Shown one piece after another: positions 49,032 through 60,548 of a stretch of DNA of 64,000 nt (positions are counted from its first letter, which is position 1; every line of letters begins with the position of its first letter). The notes below the pieces were generated by a model, which saw only the letters and a program-made list of their open reading frames with translations, ran no database searches and was not told the DNA's origin. The position numbers and the translations under genes are program-made. The DNA comes from Chinchilla lanigera (taxonomy: Eukaryota; Chordata; Mammalia; Rodentia; Chinchillidae), in contig NW_004955465.1 of NCBI RefSeq assembly GCF_000276665.1, positions 6,085,303 to 6,149,302 of the forward strand, given 5' to 3'.

Positions 49032-49445
49032 ATGGTGTGAATGTTGTTCAACCCCACCTCCAAAGGCTCAGGTGTTGCAAGTTTAGTCTTCAGTGGGGCC
49101 AGACTGGAGGCCCTGGTCGTGGTGCCCTTGAGAGGAATTCAAGTAGTTCTTGAGGGACCTCCCAGTTAGTTCTCGCGATAACACGCTGTTACAAAATTCT
49201 CACGATAACACATTGTTAAAAAGGAAAGCGCTTGCCTTTCCTCCTCCACCTCCAGGCTCCTTACGTGCCAGTGATGTCTCCCGCATGAGCTCAGCCATTA
49301 TGATGCCATAGGTAGCGACGAAACCTCAGCCTAGGGTCCCAAATCAATAGTCACGTGATCTTGGACTTTTAGCCTCCAAGATTATTTTCTTTATTATACA
49401 CCCAGCCTCAATATTTTATTATAGTAACAGAAAATGGACTAATAA
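49032..49445 (+). mobile_element. MaLR-type LTR (forward)
   Basis: ATGGTGTGAATGTTGTTCAA, CCAAAGGCTCAGGTGTTGCA, two ATAACAC(G/A)(C/T)TGTTA-type near-repeats at 49180-49217, and an end of TATTTTATTATAGTAACAGA with AAATGGACTAATAAA. This is a typical MaLR layout. Confidence 0.7.
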
Positions 49446-49922
49446 AAAAATAGATCTGCACACATCAAGGTGAGGGAAGAATAGTGCCTGCAACAAGATG
49501 AGAAAATCTGTATCCAGGGCATCTTCCTGGAGAGATGGTGACCACAACAGACACACTCTTCCTCACCCAATCTCTGTGAACCCACCCGAATATCCATAAA
49601 TGAGATGCAACCCCATGGAGCAGGACTAATAAGATTCTATTCTTAAAACACTATATTGGAGCTTTATCATGTTTATAGCCATATGAACAGAGGGTACAGA
49701 GATTTCTCATAAACCTAGCCCTCAACATGCCCAGTTTCCTCCATTACCAATATCACCATGGTGATGTATCTACTGCAATCAATGAGCCTGTAGGACACAT
49801 CACCGTCACCTGTATTCCTATTTTATTTGGACATTGGGTGGACCAAATATAGTCAGATGAGTTTGTAGCCCAATTCAGTATCTTGGGATAAGTTTTATGA
49901 AATGTGTGCTACAGGAGCATCT
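49446..49922. other. Unassigned intron
   Basis: No gene or repeat is recognised. Confidence 0.35.
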
Positions 49923-49924
49923 AA

Positions 49925-50300
49925 CTGAGACAACTGTCAGTTTGATGTGACCACAAGTAGGCTGTGGTCCCCAGGGACACAATCAAACACTCAGCCTGAT
50001 GTTTCTGAGAGGGCATTTTGCAAATGAAATTAACACAACCAGTGGGCTTTAAGTGAAGGAGATTGCCCTGGCTAATATGGGCCTATCCAATCAGTTGAAG
50101 ACCTTGACAGTAAAATCAGGCTTCCCAGGTAAGAAGAAATTCTCCCTCAAGACTATAGCATCAATTTCTGCCTGCCTCTGAAGCCTGCCCTACAGATCTG
50201 GATTCACAGCCCCCATGATTACATAAGGCAAATCCTTAAAATCAGTCTGTGCCTCTATCCATTTATTTGGTTCAGTTTCTTTGATACCCGAACCTAACCT
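49925..50300 (+). mobile_element. MLT2-like ERVL LTR
   Basis: CAACTGTCAGTTTGATGTGA, AGATTGCCCTGGCTAATATG, GGGCCTATCCAATCAGTTGA, AGACCTTGACAG and CTCCCTCAAGACT follow the MLT2 order. No internal retroviral genes were seen. Confidence 0.75.
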
Positions 50301-51314
50301 GTTCCTGAGAGGCCAGAGAAGCCGTCCAGGGTATTGACATTTAAGTCAGAGGTAAAGGATGGGGAAGGATAAACATTAGATAGGTATGAAATAGGTGAAG
50401 GAAGCAGGGTTGATGTGACTTGGCAGTGAAATAGGGGAGGACAGGGGCAAGAGGAAGGGCGCGATCGAAAGTGATGCCCTCTAGTGGGCCTAAGCAGCGA
50501 AGTGCTTTGCCCTTCCCTGGACAGACAACACAGAAGAGGGGTAGGTTTGGAGACAGGATGAGTAAGTCTTCTGCATGTTGAATTTGAGGGCTGGGGCTGC
50601 CAAGTAGTGATGTTCAGAGGCCAGTTAGACAGAAGAAAAAGAGGGTGTATGTCCATAGTGGCACAGTGAAAAAAGATATGATTCTGTTTGTCCTGGGCTA
50701 ATGCAAAAGTCATAGCACTTTAATAAAGACAGAGGAGAAGGCTCTGCCACCCTCTCACGGTGGGGAAAGGTGGATGGCGGTGGGGGCCCAGGGGAGGGAG
50801 GAAACTGGGGTACAGCTGTCACTTGCAGGAACAGTGTCTAAGGGGAGGGAAGGGACAGTATGCACTTGAGGGAGGGAAGTTGGGGTCAGGATGACAAACT
50901 TGACCTGTCCCAAACTATGCCTGTGGAAAGGAGTCTGAAGAAAGGGTGTGCTTGAAAACATACAGGAAGAAAGGAGAGGATTTGGGAGGTAGGAAGACCC
51001 GGGACTAGGACTTGGCCTATAGGAGTGAGAGTTCTTGGATTTGGGGAGGAAAAGATGCTTCGTCAAGGAAGTCCTGGAGTGGAGCAGGAAGCAGCGCTGG
51101 GTGAGGCAGGAATGTCACATGGGTTTGAGCCACACATGTTCTGTTCTTACTACCGAGGCCTCAAGGACCACAAAGACCACCAACACCACTGGCCTGTCCT
51201 CCCTGCCTGAGAAATTCCTCCAAAGTGGCTGGAGCAGGAGGGAGGGGATGTGTAAAGAAAATCCTTGAATGTAAACCTAAATACACACACGTAGACACGC
51301 ACCACCAAGCACAG

Positions 51315-51318
<4 letters not shown>
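50301..51318. other. Purine-rich unassigned stretch
   Basis: G/A-rich on the plus strand, giving long minus-strand open frames (139 codons at 50294-50713, 103 codons at 50755-51066) rich in Pro, Ser and Leu. No domain. It may be part of an old endogenous retrovirus internal region or simply biased intron. Confidence 0.35.

Positions 51319-51350
<32 letters not shown>
51319..51350. repeat. (GT)16 microsatellite
   Basis: Sixteen uninterrupted GT units; likely length-polymorphic. Confidence 0.97.
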
Positions 51351-51352
<2 letters not shown>

Positions 51353-51938
51353 CCCAGTGCACACCAGAGCAGGTGGCCTAGCTTCAGAATTGACTGTTGC
51401 AACTGGTAAAATATAAGCAGCTTCTGGCAAGAAGGACCAGTCACATGGCAGGTTATGGCTCCGAAAAACAGAAGGGATGGACTGCATGACTTCACAGATG
51501 CTGAATGACACCAAACAGAACTGGTGTCCTTGAGAAAGGCCAAGGGGCAGCCAGGGCCACCGCCAGGGCCAGGGAGAAGGTGGGAGAGCAGGGTTTCATA
51601 GGCTCCCTGTGGCACCAGAGACCGTCAGGGATTTTTTTTCATATTGAAAAGACAGGAGTCACTTCTCCTAGGGCAGCCAGGGGCAGTCTCCTAAGAACAT
51701 GTCAGTCTGGACAACAGGCAGCAATCAGGAGAGCTACCAGGAGGAAGCTGCTACCCATTTGCCTAGGGGCCGAAGCATTTCCCAGCCAGCCTGCTCATCA
51801 GTCTGCCAGTGTCACCCACATATTTCCAATCAAGGATCTATATGAAGTCTCATGCCTCCTTGCTTTATTCTGCTTCCTATTTATGATGAATCAAATAAAA
51901 TACAATTAACTTTATTTTTGACAGTGTCTTTGGAGATG
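51351..51938. other. Unassigned intron
   Basis: No gene or repeat is recognised. Confidence 0.35.
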
Positions 51939-51939
51939 C

Positions 51940-52080
51940 TGCCTCACCACAACCTAATGCAATGAGGCCAACCAACCATGGACTAAAACCTCCACAACAG
52001 TGAGACCAAACAAACCTCTCCTCTTTATAAGTAGATCTGTCTCAGACATTAGCTGCAGTGAGGGAGCACTGACTCACGCA
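51940..52080 (+). mobile_element. MaLR-type LTR, 3' end
   Basis: ACCATGGACTAAAACCTCCA, ACAGTGAGACCAAACAAACC, TCTCCTCTTTATAAGTAGAT and CTGTCTCAGACATTAGC follow the terminal order of the forward LTRs. Confidence 0.55.
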
Positions 52081-52451
52081 GATCCTCCACACTGGATATC
52101 TAGGATTCTTTTCTTTGGTTTGAGTTATAGGCACTAATCTGAGGTCTATCACTCATGCCCTCAACTATTTGCTACCAAGCCTCTGCCCAAGAATCCTTAG
52201 GGGTCTAAATTCAGTTGAGCACCCAGTAAGATATTTACAGTATTTATAGGTCTCTATCTTAATTCAATGATTCAAGAAATAGATTTCATAGTTATATAAA
52301 GACTGCCCACATCTGGGAAATGAAACTATTCTTGTGACTAAACCTTAATCACCAGTTTACAGTATCTCTAACAGGCCACATTTATCACAAGTGGTACAAA
52401 ACTGTAAGGCTGGAATGACTTACATCAAAATGACTTTTGATTTAAAAAAAA

Positions 52452-52632
52452 ATCTACCAAGTACTCTCGGAGGCTGAGGCAGGAAGATCACAAATTCAAG
52501 CCCAGCCTGACAATTTTGCAATTTGGTGACACCCTGTCTCAAAATTAAAAGTAAAATTTTTAAATGGCTAGGGAGGTCACTCAGTGCAAAGGCCATGTGT
52601 TCAATCTCCAGTACTAAAAAAAAAAAAAAAAG
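52452..52632 (+). mobile_element. B1-ID dimeric SINE
   Basis: A 5'-truncated B1 (AAGTACTCTCGGAGGCTGAG, GCAGGAAGATCACAAATTC, ACACCCTGTCTCAAAAT) joins an ID part (TGGCTAGGGAGGTCACTCAG, TGTGTTCAATCTCCAGTACT) with a poly(A) end. Confidence 0.85.
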
Positions 52633-55479
52633 GCCAGTAATCCAAAAGTATAGAAGGTAGACAAATGATGCCAAATATAAATGTGAACCCACCCATTATT
52701 GAGGAGGAAGGACAGCTCCAGATGCCAAGATTCAGTGATTTTGTGGGATTCTTGTTATTAGTATAATGATAGTAATAAACATTCCATAGGAGTTAAGGAA
52801 TATGAATTCCAGAAAACTTATACCAATGTCTAGTACTTACCAAACTCATTCCAACCTAACACAAAAATGTGCTAGCACCGAGTGTGACCTTGACCTTTTC
52901 AGAGCGAACATCTGCAACCAAGAAGAAATGACCAGGTTGCACCCCACACACCGTGAACTGCACCTGGGCTCACTAACAGACCCCGGCTCACGGTGGAGAA
53001 GGTTAACAGACCCCTTGTAGCGCTTTTTCACAGCCTGCAACAATTCATCTGTCAAAAAAAAAGTGTATGAATGGGAAAAATCCAGCATCAGAGCCAAAGA
53101 CTGTGTTGCAACTGTCTAAGATTTTTGAGAGCTGGCCAAACAACGCCTTTAAGGATTGTTTTCACTCTCTGGCTTCGCAGCACCTCATCCCTAAATGCTT
53201 GATAGTTTAGAGGTATAGCGCCATGTCAGACACTGACTCAGGCATTCCCAGAGAAATGCATGCACACCGTTCAGCACAGAGGGCGTATCTGCACGTGTAC
53301 AACTGGCAGAAGGACACACAAACACATTTCCCTTTCACTAAGTGTCGGTCAACACTTAGCTGCATGAGGAATGATTTCCCAGTCTTTCCTCCTCTCCCCT
53401 ACCTAGTGCTACTCTCTTCCAGTGGATGTTTACTTCTCCCCAGGATCTTTAGGAGAGGATTAGTGGGAAGGACTCAAAAGGAGACTGAACTTGCATTAGT
53501 CAGTGTACCTCCCAATGGCAGTTCTGGAAGAAAGGTTCATGGGAATGGGATGGAAAACCATTACCAAGATTGGAAGATTACCTGTGGGTTTTTAACTTTT
53601 CCTGTTCTTCCTGCCTCTAAAGCTCAGAGATGTTGACCGTTGGCTGCTGGTGGACTATGAAGGGTCACACCAGGTATCTTCTGGTGCTGCACTCTCCCCT
53701 TTGACCCAGCACCAAGTCCCCTGCTTGGCCTTTCCGCCTGATGCTATCAATGAGGTTATAAATTGCAAACCCCTGTTTTTCCTATTTTCTGCGTTGTCTC
53801 GTGGGATGCTGGGTAGGGTTTGCTTGTCACTGGGGGCTGTGTGCTCTGGAATGACTGATCAACAGTTCTGAAACACACACACACAACGACTTCCAGCCAC
53901 AGGACAGCAACCTGCTAAACTGACAGCCTGCCTCTGGTAACAGGTGCTGGTCAGAACCATGGAACCCGAGGGCTCCTACCGAGGCAGCACTGCCAAGGAT
54001 GTGAGCCGGAAGGTTTCCGGAGGGATTTTATTGAAAGAAAGAGAAAAAAAGAGAAACAGACTACAGAAGGGAAAAACAGCTGTTTGGGAATAAACTGTAA
54101 ACCATCTGTAGCACACGACCAGGGTTCTCTAAGTGTGACCATGAAGTCTTACAGAGGCCTCATTCTGCAGAAATTACACTGCAAGTGCACACAGGTACTA
54201 CAGGCAGTAAATCCTCCCAGGTGCTCCCCATACGGCACAGAAAGGTATGTCCAGTGGTGCCCTGGGGGTGGGGGGTGGGGTTGTCTAGCTTTCCCAGAAG
54301 GCTTGGTGGTATTCTATCCATCACTACAGCAAGACAGAGAAGGATGAAGGTTGGAGCCGGCTCGGGGCATTAGGTGCTCCTTTCTGATTGTGGATGGGGT
54401 TTGGAGAACCAAAGGCCTGCTCTGCCTCTGCCAGGAAGCTTGGGCTTCTGCCTGCTGCCTTTTCAGTACTCTTAGGATGCACACTGGGTAACGAAAGGCC
54501 AAAGAAAATTCTGTATGGTTTCTCTGGCTTCCCTTGCATCACTACAATAGAATTCAGAGATTTTTTTTTTAAATCAAGGTTCAAGGGTCTAAGTAGCTCA
54601 ATTTATTTTTCAGTAACTAAGATACCAGAAACTTGTAGCGTGGCTCTATTTATTTTCTGAAGGAGGCTCCAAGTTGGCAAAAGGGTCCTCGACAGGACAT
54701 ATTTCTCCACGTTCTCTTGATCTCAGTGTGTGGAGATTCGCTTAACAGCTGTTTTATGTACAAGCGTTTTTTCAGCCACATCCTCCCGCTTCATAAACAG
54801 ACTTTTCCGAAGCAAAAGAAATCTGCAAGACACAACAAAATCCTAAGCTGCTCCTCATGCTCCAGTTAGCCTTGGACAGGCTGTGACTTTAAGATCATCG
54901 TGCGGCATGACCTCCTTTAAGAGCTTAAGAGGAAGCTGGAGTTGGACCCAAAGGAGGGCCCTACTCACGTGACATCAGCAAGGGGTGTCCTTCCCGGCCT
55001 AGCACAGCTCAAAAAGACAACTGTGATACAAATTGTGTTATAATATACAACTGATTTTACTAAGTGACAATTCTGAATTTTTACACCAGAGATCTATTTT
55101 TTGACTTAACAAAGGAAAATGATGATAAGAATTCAAAGTTATGACACAGGAAAATAAAGAAAGAGAAAACAGCAAATTAGCTATTACTCACTATATGTAT
55201 TTATTCACTTTGGTACTAATCCCACACATTTTAACATCATTTGAAGAGTACCTATCTTCACAGACTTGCTATTTTCTTTCCTTACAAGTGCTTGTCTGTT
55301 TTTATAAACATTGAAAGAGAATCATCACAAAAGCTATCTAGTGCACCACTGAAACCTTAAACCTAAAGTGTCTCTGTCTGGCAACCTGGGACAGGTGTTT
55401 CAGGTGGGTGCAGTGGGTTATGTCAAGAACACAGCTTCACCTTCTCGTCTTCAAAACTATGTTGGTTTGCAAGTACAGA
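52633..55479. other. Repeat-poor unassigned intron
   Basis: About 2.8 kb without a recognised SINE or LTR. A small AC run lies at 53874-53884. Open frames (137 codons at 53223-53636, plus) have no domain or splice context. Confidence 0.4.
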
Positions 55480-55775
55480 TTCCACATCCATAATCTAAAA
55501 ACATGCAATCCAGAATACTTCAAAATCCATAACTTTTGGATAGATGATGCCACAACTAGAAAACTCCACACCATCAAACATTATTTCCGTCACAAAAACA
55601 TTAAAACATTGCATAAAATGACCTCTTGCCTATGTATGGAAGGTGCACACAAAACAAATGAATTTCATGCTTTCATTTCCTGATATCTCAGTATACATAA
55701 GGCAAATATTCCAAAATCCAAAAACAATTTCAAAATCTAAAATGCTTCTGGTTCCAGCACTTCAGAAAAGGGATA
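55480..55775. mobile_element. Tigger-like MER element, copy A
   Basis: CACATCCATAATCTAAAAAC at the left, AATCCATAACTTTTGGATAG, CCATCAAACATTATTTCCG, and CAAAATCTAAAATGCTTCTG with AGGGATACTCCATCT at the right. The ends are inverted versions of each other. The order fits a common mammalian non-autonomous DNA transposon whose name I am not sure of. Confidence 0.65.
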
Positions 55776-57242
55776 CTCCATCTGCATTGTACTTGCTGAC
55801 TAGGGAGGGTCCTAGGGGCTTCCCTTTCTTGGAGGGAAATGTACACCTCAGGATGTAATAAATATAAAATCCTCTTTCACATGCACAGCACAGTCCAGAG
55901 CCTGGGAATAGGAAAGTAATCGTGCAATCCACAGGCAGGGGGTCAACCGAGATCTGTGGGGACATCTGGTCCATCCTTCCTTCAGCTGCTCCTATGAGCT
56001 CTGGGTTAGGATCCAACTGAGAAGTGAGATGACTTCCATGTTGGTCCAAGATCAACTTACTGTGCTTCTCTTTTGTGTTTGGTCTCTGAAGCTCATGTAA
56101 AATATAATCATTTCAAGTCCAAGGGATTTTTCAAGAAAGGGTGAATTTTACCCAATGTGTTAATTTTCTTTTTTAAGAAAAGGAACTCTGGGAAAATATC
56201 TAAATTGAGACATGAGTTTTGAAATTCTAGCCCAGTACAGAAAAGCTTTATTTTGCAATAATGCTTGTGATAACATAAACACTTTACTGACACATGATTA
56301 GAGGCACACACGGACACATGCAGAGCCAGTGAGTTCCACTAAAATAGAGACAGCCTATTGTTTGAAACAAAACTGGCACCAAAATTACCTTCATCATCAT
56401 TAGAAATGAATAAGATGGATTTAGATAATACATACTAGAAGCACAAGAAAAAAATCAAATTTAATGATGAAATCCAAAAAAAAGGGTCACAATCACAAAT
56501 AGAAACATGGAAAAAGGAAAGAGCTTTTTCCATTTCTGTGGGAAATACAGAGTGAGCAGGCAAAAAATGATAGCCTTTTACATTGCTATATAATATATGG
56601 GATGATTTAACCAAATCTCTGAAGAATATTTATATCCACTTGGGCAATAATAAATACTGAACTTTTAACAATGTAGAGAATAGGAATTGAAAGAAGTCAT
56701 TTTTCTATGAGAGGAAATAAATGTTAAAGAGAAATCAAATAAAATTAGGACTTTTCAGACCAGAAAGACAGAACCCAGGAAAGGACCCAGTAAAAATATC
56801 CACCATCAAAGAGAACAAGAACACCAGCTGTTCTGGTCACTCTCTGTGTTATTCGACTTTCACAATAAGCTGATGAGGATGGTACTTCTACCTTCTGCTC
56901 TCAGGCTCCCAGTCTCGCTGCTGGAGTCAAGCACTCCCTCCTGGTTGGATCCCTCCCAGGCATGATTTAAACCTACTCCAGTCTCTCTCCACTCCAGCCA
57001 AACCCCACCCTCTGCAGAGCTTACCCCCTCCTCCCCCCCAGATCCTGTGAAGGCAGTCTCCACTGTCTGCATTTCCTCTCTTCCCATGTTTATGCCAGCC
57101 CATTGCCTTCGACTCTGCCTACATCTGGCCACCAGTGGGTCTCAGTTATCCGTGATCTCCATGTTGCACAATTCAGTGGACAATTTCACACACTCCTGCT
57201 TCAGGTTCGAGGGCATGTTGACCATCCATAATGCAAAAGTCT
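55776..57242. other. Unassigned intron
   Basis: No gene or repeat is recognised. AT-rich at 56350-56770. Confidence 0.35.
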
Positions 57243-57432
57243 GAGCCAGGGGTAATGGTGCACACCTGGAATCCCAGCACTCTGGGAGGTTGAGGTAGGA
57301 TCACAGCTTCAAGCCCAACCTGGGCTGGGCAATTCAATGACTTACCGAGACCCTGTCTCACAATAGAAAATAAAAAGGGGCTGGGAATGTATCTCAGTGT
57401 GAAGGCCGTGGGTTCATTCCCCAGGATAGGAA
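57243..57432 (+). mobile_element. B1-ID dimeric SINE
   Basis: B1 part: GGGGTAATGGTGCACACCTG, AATCCCAGCACTCTGGGAGG, CCGAGACCCTGTCTCACAAT. ID part: GGGGCTGGGAATGTATCTCA, CGTGGGTTCATTCCCCAGGA. Confidence 0.9.
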
Positions 57433-58121
57433 AAAGCAAATCAGCAACTTTTTGAGCACAGGAGGAAAACCCCACACCCGATCTGACTGATGCCTCATAA
57501 TCAAAATGCATTCTGATGCACACACTCTTCTTTTCACACGCAAAATTACTTGAAACTTTACATGAGATCACTGCAGGCTATGGGGTATGTGACACAAACG
57601 GCATGCTCAGCCCTGTATGTCTCACTCTGAGATATCACATCATCATGACATTTCCAGTCCCCAGCGTTTTGGATAAAGGATCCGTAACCCTGAGGGCTGA
57701 GCGCTACGCACACCGGAAACTGCTCATCACCCCACCCTTCAACGCCCGCCTCTTTTCGCTGGGGTTTTCCACCTCAAGCCCTGCTCAGCTTCATTTCTAG
57801 ACTCAGCCCCCAGCCTTTCCTCTCCTCCCCACAGCATCCAGTGTTTCACCCACACCCACTGTTCCAGACTTTGTACCCACCGAGATCCGAGACCTGTCCC
57901 TACTGCTCCTCACCCAAACTCAAGGCAACCGAATCCGAGTGTGCCCAAGGTGAGAACCTCCCCCACCAGCCTGGTGTGCGGGCTCCCGAGCTCCTGCCCA
58001 GTGGAAAATAGCCCTCTCTCCAGGTCTGAAAGCCAGAAAGCTGTGCAGCTGGCTTGCACCCTTTTTCATAGTTCTTCCATTTCTTCATTTATTCATTCAT
58101 TATCCATTCATTCATCCATCC
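57433..58121. other. Unassigned intron, possible L2
   Basis: No gene is seen. The C-rich part at 57700-57900 could be an older L2 segment continuing to 58425. A short ATTC run lies at 58085-58120. Confidence 0.35.
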
Positions 58122-58200
58122 ATTCGGTGCTGGGGTTCAAACCCCAGGCCTTTCATATGCAAAACATGAGCTCTACCACTGAGCCACATCCCCAACTCCG
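58122..58200 (-). mobile_element. ID-like SINE (reverse)
   Basis: TCGGTGCTGGGGTTCAAACC, CCAGGCCTTTCATATGC and CTCTACCACTGAGCCACATC are the reverse of an ID. Confidence 0.8.
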
Positions 58201-58229
58201 AAGCTGTCCCTGACTAAGCAGCTGGTATT

Positions 58230-58425
58230 CCAGGAATCCTTCCCAGGCCTTGCAGGCTTAGCTCTTCCTCCAGAGCACTTAGCTCACTTTGTCCCTGCAT
58301 TCGGGACTGTCACTATTTGGCTGACCCCCGGGTCTGTGTTTCATGTGACTGCATCCCTGTGTGCAGCTCCTGATACCCGACAGGCACCAAGCACACAGTT
58401 GTTTGTTGAATGAATGCACAAGAGG
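58230..58425 (+). mobile_element. L2 LINE 3' terminus
   Basis: The end GGCACCAAGCACACAGTTGT with TTGTTGAATGAATGCA is the typical L2 terminus. It may belong to the C-rich segment before the ID. Confidence 0.6.
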
Positions 58426-58639
58426 CTTGGAGGAATAACTTACTAAGTCGGTGGCTGTCAGAAGTGGAGGCAGAGCCTGGCCTGCCTAGTGCTGCTGGCC
58501 TCCCTCCCTCCTTATCCGCACACTTTGCAAGTGCGGAATCTGTGGGACACCGGAGAAGGCCAAGCTCACAGCACCTGGGCCACATCTCCAAGGGGCATGT
58601 GGGAAAGCCACCGGGGACAGCAGCGTGGAAACGGGAAAG

Positions 58640-58995
58640 AGTAGGGGCTTTGTCACTTACCGGCTGTGTGAACTCCGGCACATTATAATCTTCCTGTGCC
58701 TCAGTTTCCTCATCAGCAAAGTGGCAACCGAAGCAACAATGCAGGTTGATCATCCCGTGTCCAAAAAAGCTTGGGACTGGAAGTATTCCCCATTTGTTCT
58801 GGGCTTTGTAATCTTTGCATAGATTCCACTGGTTGAGCATCCCTAATCTAAAAAGCTAAAATGCTCCAAAATTTGAAAAAATTTGAGCTTCATGTCAGTT
58901 CTCAGAGTCTCATATTTCAGAGCATTTTAGGTTAGGAAGGCTAGGTCTGTACTTACAGAAGTTTGGTAAGGATTAAATAGAATGCAAACAGTCTG
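58640..58995 (+). mobile_element. MIR split by a Tigger-like element
   Basis: The left MIR part (58640-58740) has TTTGTCACTTACCGGCTGTG and TGTGCCTCAGTTTCCTCATC. The right part has GGTAAGGATTAAATAGAATG at about 58965-58985. Between them lies the Tigger-like copy at 58744-58945. Confidence 0.75.
58744..58945. mobile_element. Tigger-like MER element, copy B
   Basis: It begins GGTTGATCATCCCGTGTCCA and AAGCTTGGGACTGGAAGT. GGTTGAGCATCCCTAATCTA at 58831 and GAGCATTTTAGG near 58920 suggest two joined or rearranged ends. Confidence 0.65.
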
Positions 58996-59280
58996 CTGAC
59001 TATTAATACTCAGGCTTCAATGCCTGGGGTCAGAAGCAGCCCTGGAAAAGAGCTTTAATGATAGTGTCAGGCCAAATAAAAGATTCGGACACAGAGTTGC
59101 ACTGTCTGGGGATCAGACAGTGCCCAGGAGGTACAGGTTAAAAATAGAAGGGCCCTGCTCACCGTAAACAAATGTGTACTGATCGCTTATGAAGTCAGAA
59201 GCTGTCTGGAGCATAAAAGAAGAGTTCAGATTACTTTTTGTTAATAAAAACAAAGTTGGGAGGGTGCCCCTTACTTTTGA

Positions 59281-59650
59281 CAAAGAATGAGGAGTGCCGT
59301 CGTGGCAAGCGGACCGTCTGCCCCCAGCCACACACATCAGCGGACGCGGGCTTAAGTCGGTCTCGGAACGCCAGCACGCCAACACGAGACCGGTAGGTCG
59401 GCCCCGCAGCTGAGCGGAAGCTGCGCAGGAGCAGACGGCTGGGCTATCCAGATGGCCGTAACGCAAACACACGCTTGGCCACACAGGCCCACGGAGTGAG
59501 GTAGAACGAGGTGAGCTAGCGCTGCAAAGTGGTTTCCCAAAGGCAGCCTGTGGTTTCCGGGAGAAGACAGCAGGGCACCTAACACGCTCCACGCACACGA
59601 CGGAGACCACAGAGACACGCAGCAGCCCTCCCTACCCCGCCCTCCTGACC
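59281..59650. promoter_or_regulatory. CpG-island-like block
   Basis: By hand count, 59281-59640 holds about 31 CpG in 360 bp at about 64% G+C, an observed/expected ratio near 0.85. It meets the usual length, GC and CpG thresholds for a small CpG island. No TATA box or start site is obvious. A 165-codon minus-strand open frame crosses it without a domain. An alternative first exon, an enhancer or a CpG-rich retroviral remnant are all possible. Confidence 0.5.
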
Positions 59651-59727
59651 TCAGATGGCACATTTGCTATTTAAGCACTGCTGCCTCCCCGACTCAAGTG
59701 TTCTCATCTCTAAAATGAGAATTGCTG

Positions 59728-59875
59728 GGTGTGGCGGCGCGCGCCTCCTGTCCCAGCACTCTGGAGGCTGAGGCAGGAGGATAGCCACAAATTTGAGGCC
59801 AGCCTGGGCTACAGAGTGAGCTGAAAGCCAGCCTGAAAGACATAGCGAGACCCAGCCTCAAAAAACCAAACTAAA
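59728..59875 (+). mobile_element. B1 SINE with internal duplication
   Basis: GTGTGGCGGCGCGCGCCTCC, GGAGGCTGAGGCAGGAGGAT, GCCTGGGCTACAGAGTGAGC, AAAGCCAGCCTGAAAGACAT and AGCGAGACCCAGCCTC. The CpG-containing start suggests a comparatively young copy. Flanks AAAATGAGAA and AAAATGAGGA may be a target duplication. Confidence 0.92.
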
Positions 59876-60239
59876 TGGAAGAAAATGAGGAGAATACCCT
59901 CAGGAGAGCCTGGGACTGATGGACTAAAATTGTGCAAGGGAGAACACTAAAAACTAGAACGCTCTAATGCAACAGTGTAACAGCAAAGTGTGCTGCCTGC
60001 ACATTAAAATCTCATTAGAAATGAAATCCACCCGGGTCAGGAGTGGTGTTAATCCTGTGAGCTTCCCCGGCAGGGTCACCTGGCACTTGAGATGACCCCC
60101 TGTCATCTCAGAGAAGTGTCAGGTTTTTCGGGCACCCACCCTAACATCTGCTAAACTATCACAAGGCCACAACACAAATGTGGGTCTACTCACTTTGTTC
60201 CTTATGGAGACCCAGAAGGATCAAAAAGCTTGTCGAGTA
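59876..60239. other. Unassigned intron
   Basis: No gene or repeat is recognised. Confidence 0.35.
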
Positions 60240-60322
60240 GGGCTGGGGGTGAAGCTCCATGGTAGAGAACTTCCCAAGCACGTGCAAGGGCCCAGCTTGA
60301 TACCCAGCACTGGGCAGGCGGA
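60240..60322 (+). mobile_element. Diverged ID SINE
   Basis: GGGCTGGGGGTGAAGCTCCA, GGTAGAGAACTTCCCAAGCA and AGCTTGATACCCAGCACTGG follow the ID order. Confidence 0.82.
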
Positions 60323-60371
60323 GTGCTGAGATAAGCTATCTACTAGCTCTAGAGTCTGAAAACACAAATTC

Positions 60372-60533
60372 AGCTGCGCATGGTGACATATGCCTGTGAT
60401 CCCAGCACTCAGGAGGCTGAGGCAGGAGGATCTTTGTGAGTTGGAGGCCAGCCTGGGCTAAATAGTGAGTTCAAGGACAGCCTGAACTACATAGGGAGAG
60501 CCTGTCTCAAAAAGACAAAAACAAACAAACAAG
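60372..60533 (+). mobile_element. B1 SINE with target duplication
   Basis: AGCTGCGCATGGTGACATAT, GATCCCAGCACTCAGGAGGC, GCCTGGGCTAAATAGTGAGT, CAAGGACAGCCTGAACTACA and GAGAGCCTGTCTCAAAAAG. It is flanked by TGAAAACACAAATTC (60357-60371) and TGAAAACACTAATTC (60534-60548), a 15-bp target duplication with one change. Confidence 0.95.
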
Positions 60534-60548
60534 TGAAAACACTAATTC

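Noticed and set aside
50294..50713. 139-codon minus-strand frame
   Set aside because: Pro/Ser/Leu-rich translation of a purine-rich plus strand; no domain.
58313..58840. 175-codon minus-strand frame
   Set aside because: It overlaps an L2 terminus, a MIR and a Tigger-like end, so it cannot be a conserved gene.
59113..59610. 165-codon minus-strand frame
   Set aside because: It crosses the CpG-rich block, where stop codons are rare by composition. No domain seen.
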